The notes: generated by a model from the sequence alone, not told the origin. 64,000 nucleotides of DNA from Gammaproteobacteria bacterium (GCA_012960755.1 DUAT01000041.1:43103-107102), one strand, 5' to 3'. Shown: positions 37,454 to 45,817, numbered from the stretch's first letter. Program-made: numbers and translations.

Positions 37454-38878
37454 ATGGACGTCCAACTTTTTGAGCAGGCCAGACAAGCCAGGGACCCACG
37501 CTTTGACGGTCGGTTTTTTATCGGTGTGAGAACAACCGGCGTGTATTGCCGTCCTGTCTGCCCGGTAAAAATACCCATGGCGAAGAATGTTACATTCTTT
37601 GAATCAGCTGCAGCTGCATCGGAAGCAGGATTCCGACCGTGCCTTCGTTGCAGGCCCGAGACGTCACCGGGAACACCTGCCTGGATGGGTACATCCACCA
37701 CCGTTTGCCGTGCTCTCCGACTTATTTCAGAAGGCGCTTTAGATGAAGACAGTGTTGAAGCCCTTGGTGACCGACTCGGGGTTGGTACGAGACATTTAAG
37801 TCGGCTTTTTTCCCAACACCTGGGCGCATCGCCCAAAGCAGTCGCGCAAACACGACGATTGCATTTTGCTAAGAAGCTGCTGGACGAGACGGATCTTTCA
37901 GTCACAGATATTGCGCTGTCGTCCGGATATCGCAGCGTGAGAAGATTCAACGACCATTTCAAAAATGTTTATGATCGGACGCCCAGTTCGGTGAGGAAAA
38001 AAGCCCCGGCTCGACAGACCTCCGGGTTCCAGCTCAAGCTCACCTACCGGCCTCCCTTTGACTTCACAGGCGTATTAGCGTTTCTCGGTGTCCGGGCAGT
38101 TCCGGGTGTTGAAGTCGTAACCGGGGAACAATACTCCCGTACAATTTGTGTGGGCGATGAGGTTGGGTATCTGAATATCACCGATAACGCAGAAGGTAGA
38201 TGCCTGAATGTTCATATTGAACTCGGCGAGGCAACCTATTTGTTTGTTGTGCTAGAAAAGGTCAAGCGATTGTTTGATTTGACGGCAGATCCAATTGAAA
38301 TCAGCCAGAGTTTCAACGACGATCCGACGATGGCGAAGATAGCTGCCCAGAATCCCGGGCAGAGAGTGCCGGGGAGCTGGGACCCGTTCGAAATTGCCGT
38401 CAGGGCTATTGTAGGTCAGCAGATTTCAGTAAAAGGTGCCACAACAGTGATGGGCCGAATTGCGAAGATGTACGGAACCGAAAGCGGGATGGGCTTGTGT
38501 TTTCCAACCCCGGAAGCGCTATCACTGCTGGACATCACAACATTATCCATGCCTGTTAAACGAGCCCAGGCGATAAAAGATATGAGCAGGGCAGTCGCAA
38601 AGGGAGAGCTTGATCTCGGTGCCAGCCATGAACCGGAAGTGTTGGTTACGCAATTGGTTGGGATAAAAGGCATAGGTCCATGGACTGCCCAGTATATTGC
38701 CATGCGTGCTGTTAATGATCCCGATGCTTTCCTGCATGGTGACCTGGTTTTGCTCAAAGTAGCCAAGGCAGTGTTCAATATTGATAACGACAAGGATCTG
38801 CTTGACCGATCGAATATCTGGCGACCCTGGAGAGCATATGCCGGGATGCACCTTTGGCGTCAGGCTACTTCTATTTAA
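37454..38878 (+). CDS. Ada-AlkA fusion: alkylation-responsive regulator and 3-methyladenine DNA glycosylase II
   Basis: The protein has 474 residues and combines three parts. The N-terminal Ada zinc domain has Cys 32, 36, 63 and 66 (YCRPVCPV, CLRC), where the methylphosphotriester is taken. An AraC-type helix-turn-helix follows (about 80-180, LSVTDIALSSGYRSVRRFNDHFK). The AlkA N-terminal domain and the HhH-GPD glycosylase domain come last, with VGQQISVKGA and LVGIKGIGPWTAQYIAMRA and the catalytic Asp in LHGDLVL. Such proteins sense alkylation, activate repair genes and excise alkylated bases. The methyltransferase part of Ada is missing and is provided by ogt 60 bases downstream. Confidence 0.94.
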   Translation: MDVQLFEQARQARDPRFDGRFFIGVRTTGVYCRPVCPVKIPMAKNVTFFESAAAASEAGFRPCLRCRPETSPGTPAWMGTSTTVCRALRLISEGALDEDSVEALGDRLGVGTRHLSRLFSQHLGASPKAVAQTRRLHFAKKLLDETDLSVTDIALSSGYRSVRRFNDHFKNVYDRTPSSVRKKAPARQTSGFQLKLTYRPPFDFTGVLAFLGVRAVPGVEVVTGEQYSRTICVGDEVGYLNITDNAEGRCLNVHIELGEATYLFVVLEKVKRLFDLTADPIEISQSFNDDPTMAKIAAQNPGQRVPGSWDPFEIAVRAIVGQQISVKGATTVMGRIAKMYGTESGMGLCFPTPEALSLLDITTLSMPVKRAQAIKDMSRAVAKGELDLGASHEPEVLVTQLVGIKGIGPWTAQYIAMRAVNDPDAFLHGDLVLLKVAKAVFNIDNDKDLLDRSNIWRPWRAYAGMHLWRQATSI

Positions 38879-38938
38879 CTGACAACCATTTAACTTATTG
38901 CGCGAAACAATTTTGTTGGGAACAAGAAGGGTACGAAT

Positions 38939-39442
38939 ATGGATTACAGAACCATTGATTCGCCACTGGGAGAGTTGCTGCTGGCTGGCGACGAGAGCGG
39001 GCTGCGTTACATTGGCTTTCCAACCGGCAAGGGTAGGGTTGAGCCGAAGGATGACTGGCAGAAGAAAGAGGGTTGTTTTTCTGAAGCCGAAAAGCAGTTA
39101 AAGGAGTACTTTGAAGGCACAAGGAGCACGTTCGACCTGCTATTGGCACCTGACGGTACAAGCTTCCAATTGGCGGTGTTAGATGCGTTGCAGGAAATAC
39201 CCTGTGGTGAAACCCGGAGTTATTTACAGATAGCTCAGCGGATTGGTAATCCGAAAGCGGTACGAGCGGTAGGTGCGGCGAATGGGCGCAACCCGTTGCC
39301 GATTGTGATTCCCTGCCATCGCGTCATTGGTTCGGATGGCAGTTTAACGGGATTTGGTGGAGGCATTGAAGCCAAGATATTTCTGTTACAGTTGGAGGGT
39401 AGTTTGCAAACAACGCAGAGCAGCCAGAAGAGCCTGTTCTGA
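38939..39442 (+). CDS. ogt: Methylated-DNA--protein-cysteine methyltransferase
   Basis: The enzyme removes O6-methyl from guanine by a single-use transfer to its cysteine. The protein has 167 residues. The active-site motif PCHRV has Cys 126, and the preceding helix-turn-helix and arginine-finger segments appear as GETRSYLQIAQRIGNPKAVRAVG and NGRNPLPIVI. It lies 60 bases downstream of the Ada-AlkA gene, so both are probably induced together by alkylation. An AAGAAGG ribosome site precedes the ATG. A palindromic repeat cluster follows directly. Confidence 0.96.
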   Translation: MDYRTIDSPLGELLLAGDESGLRYIGFPTGKGRVEPKDDWQKKEGCFSEAEKQLKEYFEGTRSTFDLLLAPDGTSFQLAVLDALQEIPCGETRSYLQIAQRIGNPKAVRAVGAANGRNPLPIVIPCHRVIGSDGSLTGFGGGIEAKIFLLQLEGSLQTTQSSQKSLF

Positions 39443-39470
39443 TTTCGGAACAACCCGAAACAGGAACAAT

Positions 39471-39568
39471 CCGGGACAGTTTACTTATATGACAACCCGG
39501 GAATATTTGTAATTAAGTAAACTGTCCCGGAAATAGTTGTCCCGGAAATAGTTAAGTAAACTGTCCCG
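39471..39568. repeat. Palindromic intergenic repeat cluster between ogt and aroA
   Basis: One 17-base arm (39471-39487, containing GGGACAGTTTACTTA) has an exact inverted copy at 39514-39530, 26 bases away. A further direct copy of 16 bases lies at 39553-39568. Between them a 15-base unit TGTCCCGGAAATAGT is repeated in tandem (39523-39537 and 39538-39552). This looks like a REP-type element or a small non-coding mobile element at the 3' ends of two converging genes. It could fold into strong hairpins in either transcript. Confidence 0.8.
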
Positions 39569-39594
39569 CGGATAGTTTGTAGCTATTTAGTTGA

Positions 39595-40875
39595 TTAATT
39601 GCAGATCGAAGCGAAAACATCGAAATAGTCCGGGAATGTTTTGGCGGTACATTCAGGGTCGTTGATCGTAATGGAAGCATCACCCAATGATGCTAACGAG
39701 AAGCTCATGGCGAGACGATGATCACCATAGGTATCGATGCGAGTGGATATAATGGATTCTGGCGGGTCGATGACGATATAGTCCTCGCCTGTTTCAACCG
39801 TCGCTCCCAGCTTTCGCAGCTCGGTTGACATTGCATACATACGATCTGTTTCTTTCACACGCCAGTTGTAAATGTTTCGAATACGCGTCGTGCCTTCTGC
39901 AAACAGTGCCATGGCTGCGATCGTCATGGCGGCGTCGGGAATATGATTTAAGTCCAGGTCAATACCAACGAGTTCTCCCCTGGTAACCTCGATCCATTCG
40001 CTATTGCGAGTTACCCTGGCGCCCATTTGTTCTATCACGTCGAGAAATCCGATATCTCCCTGTATACTGTGTTCGCCCAGGCCGTTAACTCTCACGGTGC
40101 CGCCCTTGATTGCTGCAGCTGCAAAAAAGTAGCTGGCCGATGACGCATCACCTTCGATCAGGTATTCACCTGGCGTCTGGTACGCCTGCCCACCGGGAAT
40201 GTGAAACGAGTGGTAATTGTCGTGGCTGGCGCTAACACCGAACTTCTGCATAATATCCAGCGTTAAATCGAGATAAGGTTTGGATACCTGTTCACCAATC
40301 ACCTCTACCTGCGTATCCCTTGGCGCCAGCGGTAGCGCCAGGAGTAGCGAGGTCAGGTACTGGCTTGAGATATCTCCCCTGATTTTCACGTTCCCGCCTC
40401 TAATTGTGCCGCCAACAATTTTGATGGGTGGACAATTTTTCTCGCCCAGGTAGGTTATTTTCGCGCCAAGCTGCTCCAGGCCATCGACCAGATGATTGAT
40501 AGGGCGCTGCCGCATATATTCGTCACCGTCAACGATAAATTCACCCTTCATCAACGCCAGGATACTGGTTAACGGGCGAATCGCGGTTCCCGCATTACCC
40601 AGGAAAAAACGCCTGTCATTGGGTGCCATAAACAGGCCGTCATTGCCCCGGACCGTACAGCTTTGCCAGTCTTCGGAGAGGGAAATGGAAACACCGAATT
40701 TAGTCAGGGAATCAACCATTGCCCGGGTGTCTTCGCTCTGGAGTAAATTGTGCAGTTGGGTTTCATCCGGCGAGAGGGCGGCCAGCAACAGGGCACGGTT
40801 GGACAGGCTTTTTGAACCGGGCAGTTGAATCTGCCCATCCACGAGGCCGACGCTGGGAAGGGTAATTTTGCTCAT
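39595..40875 (-). CDS. aroA: 3-phosphoshikimate 1-carboxyvinyltransferase (EPSP synthase)
   Basis: AroA transfers enolpyruvate from PEP to shikimate-3-phosphate, the sixth step of the shikimate pathway. The protein has 426 residues. It opens with LPGSKSLSNRALLLAALS and has the glyphosate-region motif LGNAGTAIRPL, the phosphate-binding ISSQYLTSLLLALP and the VKETDRMYAM segment with DTYGDHRLAMSF, all conserved in class I enzymes. It overlaps syd by four bases (ATGA type), so it is translated coupled to it. Confidence 0.97.
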   Translation of the reverse strand: MSKITLPSVGLVDGQIQLPGSKSLSNRALLLAALSPDETQLHNLLQSEDTRAMVDSLTKFGVSISLSEDWQSCTVRGNDGLFMAPNDRRFFLGNAGTAIRPLTSILALMKGEFIVDGDEYMRQRPINHLVDGLEQLGAKITYLGEKNCPPIKIVGGTIRGGNVKIRGDISSQYLTSLLLALPLAPRDTQVEVIGEQVSKPYLDLTLDIMQKFGVSASHDNYHSFHIPGGQAYQTPGEYLIEGDASSASYFFAAAAIKGGTVRVNGLGEHSIQGDIGFLDVIEQMGARVTRNSEWIEVTRGELVGIDLDLNHIPDAAMTIAAMALFAEGTTRIRNIYNWRVKETDRMYAMSTELRKLGATVETGEDYIVIDPPESIISTRIDTYGDHRLAMSFSLASLGDASITINDPECTAKTFPDYFDVFASICN

Positions 40876-41429
40876 CGGGAAGCTCCAGGGGAGATGGGTT
40901 CCGCTTCCAGTCGGTTGAGAAAGCTGGTGATGTCGGTATCAAGCTCCCGGATGGGAGTCTGGCCCGGTTCTTCCAGCAGGATTTTACCTGACTCGTTATC
41001 TATACTTAGAAACAGTTCTGAATCGGGTTCTGTGGTTGCAAAAAAAACGGTAAACGATTGCTTTGCTCTTTGTTTCATAAACAGGTGACCCACCAGATTT
41101 TCGATTAGTCTGTCGAAATCAGCGGAGTTCCACAATTGAATAAGATCGACGGGACCTTCACGGGACTTTAGTTTCAGACCACCTGACCAGTACGAGCCAT
41201 AGTAAGCCTGGATGTCAGGGTGGATATCGGCTTCAGCAGCGTTTGCCAAACCGGAAAAATTAAGTGAACTTGACTGCAAACTGGGTTTCCAGTGGGTTGA
41301 GTCTCCGACGGTACTGATTTCGCACTCGGATCGCCAGTCAGGATCGAAGTCGTTGGTAAAATACTCAACGCCATTGAGTGTCAGGATCTTGTTGTGAAGA
41401 TGGTCCAGGGCTTCAGAAACGTGACTCAT
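40872..41429 (-). CDS. syd: SecY-interacting protein Syd
   Basis: Syd binds the SecY translocon from the cytoplasmic side and is thought to monitor abnormal SecY complexes. The protein has 185 residues, normal for the family. Family blocks are HPDIQAYYGSYWSGGL, LIQLWNSADFDRLIENLVGHL and FFATTEPDSELFLSIDNESG. It is the first gene of the syd-aroA pair and starts 51 bases from the Spy-like gene stop on the same strand. Confidence 0.9.
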   Translation of the reverse strand: MSHVSEALDHLHNKILTLNGVEYFTNDFDPDWRSECEISTVGDSTHWKPSLQSSSLNFSGLANAAEADIHPDIQAYYGSYWSGGLKLKSREGPVDLIQLWNSADFDRLIENLVGHLFMKQRAKQSFTVFFATTEPDSELFLSIDNESGKILLEEPGQTPIRELDTDITSFLNRLEAEPISPGASR

Positions 41430-41480
41430 TTGAAAATGCTGTTCGAAAACCGGGATTATACATTGTGATCGGTCGTTTGG

Positions 41481-41957
41481 TTATGGCTTATGTGGTGTTC
41501 GGCCCCGTTGTGGGCGCGGATGCCTGGGTTCACGACGATGCATATAGTGAAGTGCCCGGATTCGCTCTTCTGGTTTCAATGCTCTCATGATGCTAATCAT
41601 CTGTAGATGTAAATTTGATTGGTTGGCCGAAGAAACCTGTTGCAGCTTATTGAGTGCTCGCTGAACGTCGTCGTCGTCCAGAGGCTCTTTCGTCAACGCG
41701 GCTTCAAATTCTTTTTGAGCCTGGGCCATCTCCCGGCGTAATGGCCTTGCATGTTCGGCGTACTGCCTCAGAATTGGTCTCAGATTCTTCCGCGTGTCTT
41801 CATCCAGGTCCGAAACCATCCAACCGAGATGAGAGGGAAAGGGGCGGCTGCCGGTACCGAATCTAAAATGTCCGACAATTCCGCCAATAACTAACAGGTT
41901 TACCGCAACTGAGCAGACCAGAGCGATAATCAACGTGCGACCTTGCCTGCTACTCAT
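41481..41957 (-). CDS. Periplasmic heavy-metal sensor (Spy/CpxP/CnrX-like)
   Basis: The protein has 158 residues from the ATG at 41955-41957, which has a GAGGAA ribosome site. One N-terminal membrane anchor (about residues 9-30, LIIALVCSVAVNLLVIGGIV) is followed by a helical periplasmic domain. The pattern RPLRREMAQAQKEFEAALTKEPLDDDDVQRALNKLQ is that of the LTXXQ/CpxP fold that often controls ECF sigma factors. The C-terminus is rich in His, Arg and Pro (HYMHRREPRHPRPQRGR), which may bind metal. It overlaps the anti-sigma-like gene by eight bases and is the last gene of the sigma operon. Confidence 0.8.
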   Translation of the reverse strand: MSSRQGRTLIIALVCSVAVNLLVIGGIVGHFRFGTGSRPFPSHLGWMVSDLDEDTRKNLRPILRQYAEHARPLRREMAQAQKEFEAALTKEPLDDDDVQRALNKLQQVSSANQSNLHLQMISIMRALKPEERIRALHYMHRREPRHPRPQRGRTPHKP

Positions 41958-42465
41958 AAGGGTATTCCTCGTTGAGTGATGTGCTCGATGCGATTGCCAT
42001 AATTTCCAGTTCGTCTTCCCAGTAATCACTGGAATCGAACTGGCTGGTATCAATAGACATACCCAGGAGCCCGCCAACGATTAAAGGCAGGCTTGCAGCC
42101 AGCGCGGGACGCCAGAACTGAATCGGTTCGACCGGTAAGAGCCAGTCCAGAAGATGGTCGAGAAATCCAGAGAGGGTTGTGGGCTCATTCTTTGGTTGAG
42201 GCTCTGATTGAAGTTCTGATAGAAGCCCTGATTGAGTATGTTCAACGATAGCCGTGACAATACTATTTGTTAACCGGCTAACGTCGATGTCCCCGGGAGA
42301 ATAGTCATCGAGTTGCTGGTCCAGCAGCATTTCCGCCTTAATCAGCTTCTGTGCTTCTCTATCGCGTTGCAGAAACTCCGCTGCCTCATGTCGCTCCTCA
42401 ATGGGCCAGGATTCTATTTTGGCGCCATAGGCATTGATAATTTGACTAAATCGTTGCAGATTCAT
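41950..42465 (-). CDS. Probable anti-sigma factor, single-pass membrane protein
   Basis: The protein has 171 residues. The soluble N-terminal half (about 1-115) is helical and acidic, and one membrane segment (about 122-138, ALAASLPLIVGGLLGMSI) is followed by a short acidic tail, SDYWEDELEIMAIASSTS. No zinc-binding HxxxCxxC motif of ZAS-type anti-sigmas is seen. The assignment rests on position: it overlaps the ECF sigma gene by four bases and the Spy-like gene by eight, the usual arrangement of sigma, anti-sigma and periplasmic sensor. Confidence 0.65.
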   Translation of the reverse strand: MNLQRFSQIINAYGAKIESWPIEERHEAAEFLQRDREAQKLIKAEMLLDQQLDDYSPGDIDVSRLTNSIVTAIVEHTQSGLLSELQSEPQPKNEPTTLSGFLDHLLDWLLPVEPIQFWRPALAASLPLIVGGLLGMSIDTSQFDSSDYWEDELEIMAIASSTSLNEEYPYE

Positions 42466-43001
42466 GACATTTCTCCTTCCAACAGGCCGCGTAGTCTCTT
42501 TCTGCCCCTGGATAACAGTGATTCCAGTGCGTCAACGGAGACTTGCAGAATCGCTGCGGCTTCTTTATTTGACTGGCCCTGGTAATGGCACATGACAATG
42601 GCGCTACGCTGTCGTTCAGGTAGTGACTGAATCGCCTGCTCGATATTGAGGGCACTTCGTCGTTGGCTTAGCTCGCCAGCGGGTTCTGTGCCTCCGGTTA
42701 ACTCGTCGGGATCGAGCATGTCATCCGGCTGGTGTTTTCGAAAGTGATCAATACACAAATTGTGTGCGATCTGGTGTAACCAGGTGCTTAGTCTTGCCTT
42801 TGCGGGATTAAAATTCCCGGATTTGTGCCAGAGGCGAAAAAAAACTTCCTGGATAATGTCTTCGGTCTCGTTGGCATTGCCCATCATTCTGGTCACGTAG
42901 CGACTAACAGCAGGGAGGTGGTTGTCCAGAAGTTGCCGGTATGCCTCGGTATCGCCATTGTTGAGTTGAACAACCAGTCTCGTTTCATCGTCCTTGCTCA
43001 A
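42462..43001 (-). CDS. ECF-type RNA polymerase sigma factor
   Basis: The protein has 179 residues. Region 2 is NANETEDIIQEVFFRLWHK with the RLSTWLHQIAHNLCIDHFRK core. Region 4 carries the helix-turn-helix LPERQRSAIVMCHYQGQSNKEAAAILQVSVDALESLLSR. The start is TTG at 42999-43001 with GGGGAA a few bases upstream; no ATG in frame gives a full N-terminus. It overlaps the downstream anti-sigma-like gene by four bases. Target promoters are unknown; autoregulation from the region ahead of the EF-hand gene is likely for this arrangement. Confidence 0.9.
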   Translation of the reverse strand: MSKDDETRLVVQLNNGDTEAYRQLLDNHLPAVSRYVTRMMGNANETEDIIQEVFFRLWHKSGNFNPAKARLSTWLHQIAHNLCIDHFRKHQPDDMLDPDELTGGTEPAGELSQRRSALNIEQAIQSLPERQRSAIVMCHYQGQSNKEAAAILQVSVDALESLLSRGRKRLRGLLEGEMS

Positions 43002-43044
43002 TCAGTCCATTCCCCGCTGTGTACGCTGTTTGCGAACCGCCTGC

Positions 43045-43524
43045 CTAACCTTCGTTATGCCTGTACTGTTCTTGCCGGTCGTCACGGCGGCGGTGAGGGG
43101 GCCTGATTTCGTCGACGGAAATAAATCCGTCATCATTCTCATCCATTCGATGGAACGCGGCCAATCTTGCCTCATCGGCAGTAACCCAGCCGTCATCGTT
43201 GATGTCTATCTTAGCGAAATGTGCAGACATTCTACTCTCCATTTCTTCCCTGTGGTCTTGCTGAGATCGCTGGTGTTTGTTGGCGATGTCACTGAAATGG
43301 GTTTGCCACTCCGTCAGGGTTACAGTTCCGTCCCCGTCCAGGTCCGCCCTATCAAAAATGTTCCTTTTCCCTGGACCTCTGAATTCTTCAATAGAGATCA
43401 GTTCATCACCGTCCTGGTCCATATGCTGCAGCATTCTGCTGGCGTGTCGGTTTTCTGCCAGGCTTTGATTCGCCAACAGTGAAAGGGTGATGGGTAAAAT
43501 CAGTGTTGTGATGCATGTTCTCAT
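43045..43524 (-). CDS. Exported EF-hand protein, four calcium-binding loops
   Basis: The protein has 159 residues. A signal peptide (about residues 1-23, ending SLA) is followed by four EF-hand loops: DQDGDELISIEE, DLDGDGTVTLTE, DINDDGWVTADE and DENDDGFISVDE. All have acidic residues at positions 1, 3, 5 and 12, so they should bind Ca. The C-terminus is basic and His-rich (PPHRRRDDRQEQYRH). It lies 43 bases ahead of the ECF sigma gene on the same strand and is likely the first gene of that operon. It may act as a periplasmic calcium or metal reporter for the sigma system; that is inference. Confidence 0.87.
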   Translation of the reverse strand: MRTCITTLILPITLSLLANQSLAENRHASRMLQHMDQDGDELISIEEFRGPGKRNIFDRADLDGDGTVTLTEWQTHFSDIANKHQRSQQDHREEMESRMSAHFAKIDINDDGWVTADEARLAAFHRMDENDDGFISVDEIRPPHRRRDDRQEQYRHNEG

Positions 43525-43529
43525 TGGTG

Positions 43530-43640
43530 TAGTCCTTGTTTGTGCAGTCCTTGTTTGTTTGGTTCTTGTTTGTTTGGTTCGGGTTTGTTTGGTTTGGTTT
43601 GGGTTTGTTTGGTTTGGGTTTGTTTGGTTTGGGTTTGTTC
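43530..43640. repeat. Degenerate 15-bp G/T-only (A/C-only on the coding strand) tandem repeat
   Basis: On the plus strand the unit GGGTTTGTTTGGTTT occurs at 43581-43595, 43601-43615 and 43616-43630, with a partial copy to 43640 and looser copies back to about 43530. It lies just upstream of the EF-hand gene start (43524), so the operon message would carry an A/C-rich unstructured 5' leader. An AAGGA ribosome site remains between the repeat and the ATG. Reading the plus strand gives a VWFGF-type repeat, which I regard as non-coding. Confidence 0.75.
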
Positions 43641-43760
43641 TATTGTGGCGTCAGTTTTTAAAAATCTTGTTTGCTCGTTTCCTTGTACGATGCTTTTTAC
43701 AGAATCCGTCGGTTTTCCACGGGGATTGCTTTTTTGATACGGGGCTTCTTCGGCAGCCGT

Positions 43761-44177
43761 TTAGGCAAAGGGTTTGACGACGACCATGACAAGGATGGGA
43801 ACGACGATTAGTAACGCTGATTCGTTATAGATTCGAAAAAACACCGAGGTAGGGATTGGCTCATCGTTAGCCATTTTTCGGATGTAACGGTAACTCTGCC
43901 CATGATAGAGCAACAGCAGTATTACAAAGCCGAGTTTTAGCCACAGCCAGGTACCTTCGAAGCCATATCCCAACCACAACCAGAAGCCCAGCCCAAGTGC
44001 CAGGATTGCCATGATGCTTGAAAATCTGAATAGTTTTTCACCCATCTTGACCAATCGATGCACGTCTTCAGATTCAGACTTTCCCTCAACATAGTGCACG
44101 AGAATTCTTGGCAGGTAGAACAACCCGGCCATCCAGGCCATGACGAATAGAATGTGAAAAGTTTTTATCCAGAGCAT
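43761..44177 (-). CDS. hemJ: Protoporphyrinogen IX oxidase HemJ (UPF0093 family)
   Basis: HemJ oxidises protoporphyrinogen IX to protoporphyrin IX in heme synthesis in bacteria without HemG or HemY. The protein has 138 residues with four predicted membrane helices. The N-terminus MLWIKTFHILFVMAWMAGLFYLPR holds the conserved histidine of the family, and the LKLGFVILLLLYHGQSYRY segment is also typical. It starts 20 bases after the SDR gene on the same strand. Confidence 0.88.
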   Translation of the reverse strand: MLWIKTFHILFVMAWMAGLFYLPRILVHYVEGKSESEDVHRLVKMGEKLFRFSSIMAILALGLGFWLWLGYGFEGTWLWLKLGFVILLLLYHGQSYRYIRKMANDEPIPTSVFFRIYNESALLIVVPILVMVVVKPFA

Positions 44178-44197
44178 GGTGTAATCAGCGGCTTATG

Positions 44198-44986
44198 TCA
44201 GGTGATATCCAGTGCGCCCCCATCGACGCGAAGGTTTTGGGCATTAACGAAACTTGCGGCTTCGCTGCAAAGAAACAGGACGACATTGGCGACTTCCTCA
44301 CGGGTTGCGATACGACCCATGGGATTTGGGAAGTACTTCCGGGTAATTTCAGCTTCTGCCGCCTCCCAGGTATCGCCCCAGTTTTCTTTCACGGCACGGG
44401 CAAGGTAGGTGGCTTCTACCTCTGGGGTGCGAATCAGCCCCGGAGACACCAGGTTTACGGTGATGCCGGTGTTGGACAATTCTTTTGCCAGACTTACCGT
44501 CATATTGGCTAATGCGCCTTTTGAAGCATAATAGTGGGGCATTCGACTGTTTGGCCGGTCTGATCCTATCGTGCCAAGGTTAACAATTCGACCATGTTGT
44601 GACTCTTTCAGGTCGGCAGTAAATGCCTGGATCATTCGCATGATCGACAGGGTGTTCTTCTGGTAGACGTCAATCCAGTCCTCGGTTGTCAGGGAAGCCC
44701 AGCTACCGGCAACGCCAGTACCATAATTATTCACCAGAATGTCCAGTTTGAGGGATTTTTGTCGAATCTGCTCGACGAGTTCGAGCGAACCGGCATCGGT
44801 TGTGATGTCGCCAGAAACTGCAATGGCGTTGGGAATCTCCCTCGCAGGATCGGTAGATTTACCCGCTTCGAGACTGTGGACCAACACGACAGCACCTTCT
44901 TCAGCGAGTGATCTCGCGATCACGAAACCAGTGCCACGATTACTCCCGGTAACCAGGATTATTTTATTTCTTAAGCCTAGATCCAT
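44198..44986 (-). CDS. Short-chain dehydrogenase/reductase
   Basis: The protein has 262 residues with the SDR fold. The NAD(P)-binding motif is TGSNRGTGFVIA (about 13-24), the NNYG motif is LVNNYGTG, and the active site is YxxxK in HYYASKGAL. The catalytic serine position is near GTIGSDRPN. An NAD- or NADP-preference is not evident. The substrate is unknown. It is divergent from the TauE-like gene and 20 bases ahead of hemJ, with which it may be cotranscribed. Confidence 0.88.
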   Translation of the reverse strand: MDLGLRNKIILVTGSNRGTGFVIARSLAEEGAVVLVHSLEAGKSTDPAREIPNAIAVSGDITTDAGSLELVEQIRQKSLKLDILVNNYGTGVAGSWASLTTEDWIDVYQKNTLSIMRMIQAFTADLKESQHGRIVNLGTIGSDRPNSRMPHYYASKGALANMTVSLAKELSNTGITVNLVSPGLIRTPEVEATYLARAVKENWGDTWEAAEAEITRKYFPNPMGRIATREEVANVVLFLCSEAASFVNAQNLRVDGGALDIT

Positions 44987-45079
44987 TGCTTTTCCTTAGT
45001 GGCCTTTACTGAAAAGGTGCATGTAAGACCAAAGGTGAAGATAATAAGCTACTTTATCGACGACATCATCAACGCGTTA

Positions 45080-45817
45080 ATGGATTACAGCAGTTTTTAC
45101 TTTCTGCTCCTGGTTGCCCTGGGCGCCATGGTGCAAACGATTACCGGTTTTGCCATGGGCTTGATTGTAATGGGAGGCGTTACTGCCATGGCACTGGCGG
45201 ATATGGGAGCATCTGCTGCCGTGGTGGGATTCATTAGCCTGGTTAACGCGCTCATTGCGTTACGCCATTCCCATCGTTTGATTGACAAGGACTACTTGCT
45301 ATGGATTTCAGTCGGCCTGCTTCCCTTGATTCTGGTGGGCGTATGGACACTTGATTACCTGTCAGCGTCCTACTCTGGGTATCTCAGGATGTTTTTAGGC
45401 TTCGTCATTGTCTCTGCCGGAATATTGCTTATGTTGAAGCCGCATCCGTTCAGCAAACCATCAAGCCCATTCATGAGTACCCTGGTGGGTAGTATCGGTG
45501 GTTTTATCAGTGGCCTGTATGGAGCGGGCGGCGCACCATTGGCATTCTTCATGTATCGCCAGCCCCTGGACATCAATATTGTACGGGCAACCCTGTTGGC
45601 CATTTTCGCGGTATCGACCTTTTCCCGTACAGTCACGGTAGCTCTGGCGGGCGAGATCGACCGGGAAGTGCTTACGCTGGCCGGGCTCTCAGTACCCGTT
45701 GTGGTTTTAGTGACAGTGGGCACCAGTCGAGTGACAGGTAAATTGCCTGATGCGATGGTCCGCAAGTGCGTGTTCGCACTATTGATTCTGTTGGGGCTCT
45801 TTCTGATTGTATCCTGA
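45080..45817 (+). CDS. TauE/SafE family membrane permease (probable sulfite/organosulfonate exporter)
   Basis: The protein has 245 residues from the ATG at 45080 and is almost entirely hydrophobic, with about eight membrane helices in two repeats. The first repeat has GAMVQTITGFAMGLIVM and the second has GSIGGFISGLYGAGGAPLAFF, the typical paired family motifs. A GTG at 44999 would add 27 polar residues; neither start has a good ribosome site. The substrate cannot be told from the sequence. Confidence 0.85.
   Translation: MDYSSFYFLLLVALGAMVQTITGFAMGLIVMGGVTAMALADMGASAAVVGFISLVNALIALRHSHRLIDKDYLLWISVGLLPLILVGVWTLDYLSASYSGYLRMFLGFVIVSAGILLMLKPHPFSKPSSPFMSTLVGSIGGFISGLYGAGGAPLAFFMYRQPLDINIVRATLLAIFAVSTFSRTVTVALAGEIDREVLTLAGLSVPVVVLVTVGTSRVTGKLPDAMVRKCVFALLILLGLFLIVS

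Noticed and set aside
39471..39568. Rho-independent terminator for ogt and aroA
   Set aside because: The arms are 26 bases apart and without a T run. Repeat structure describes it better, although hairpins could still end transcripts.
43530..43640. CRISPR array
   Set aside because: The repeats are adjacent without spacers, and no cas genes are present.
43487..43777. Plus-strand frame reading through the 15-bp repeat (VWFGF repeats)
   Set aside because: It begins inside the EF-hand gene, follows the simple repeat and has no ribosome site. It is a translation of low-complexity DNA.
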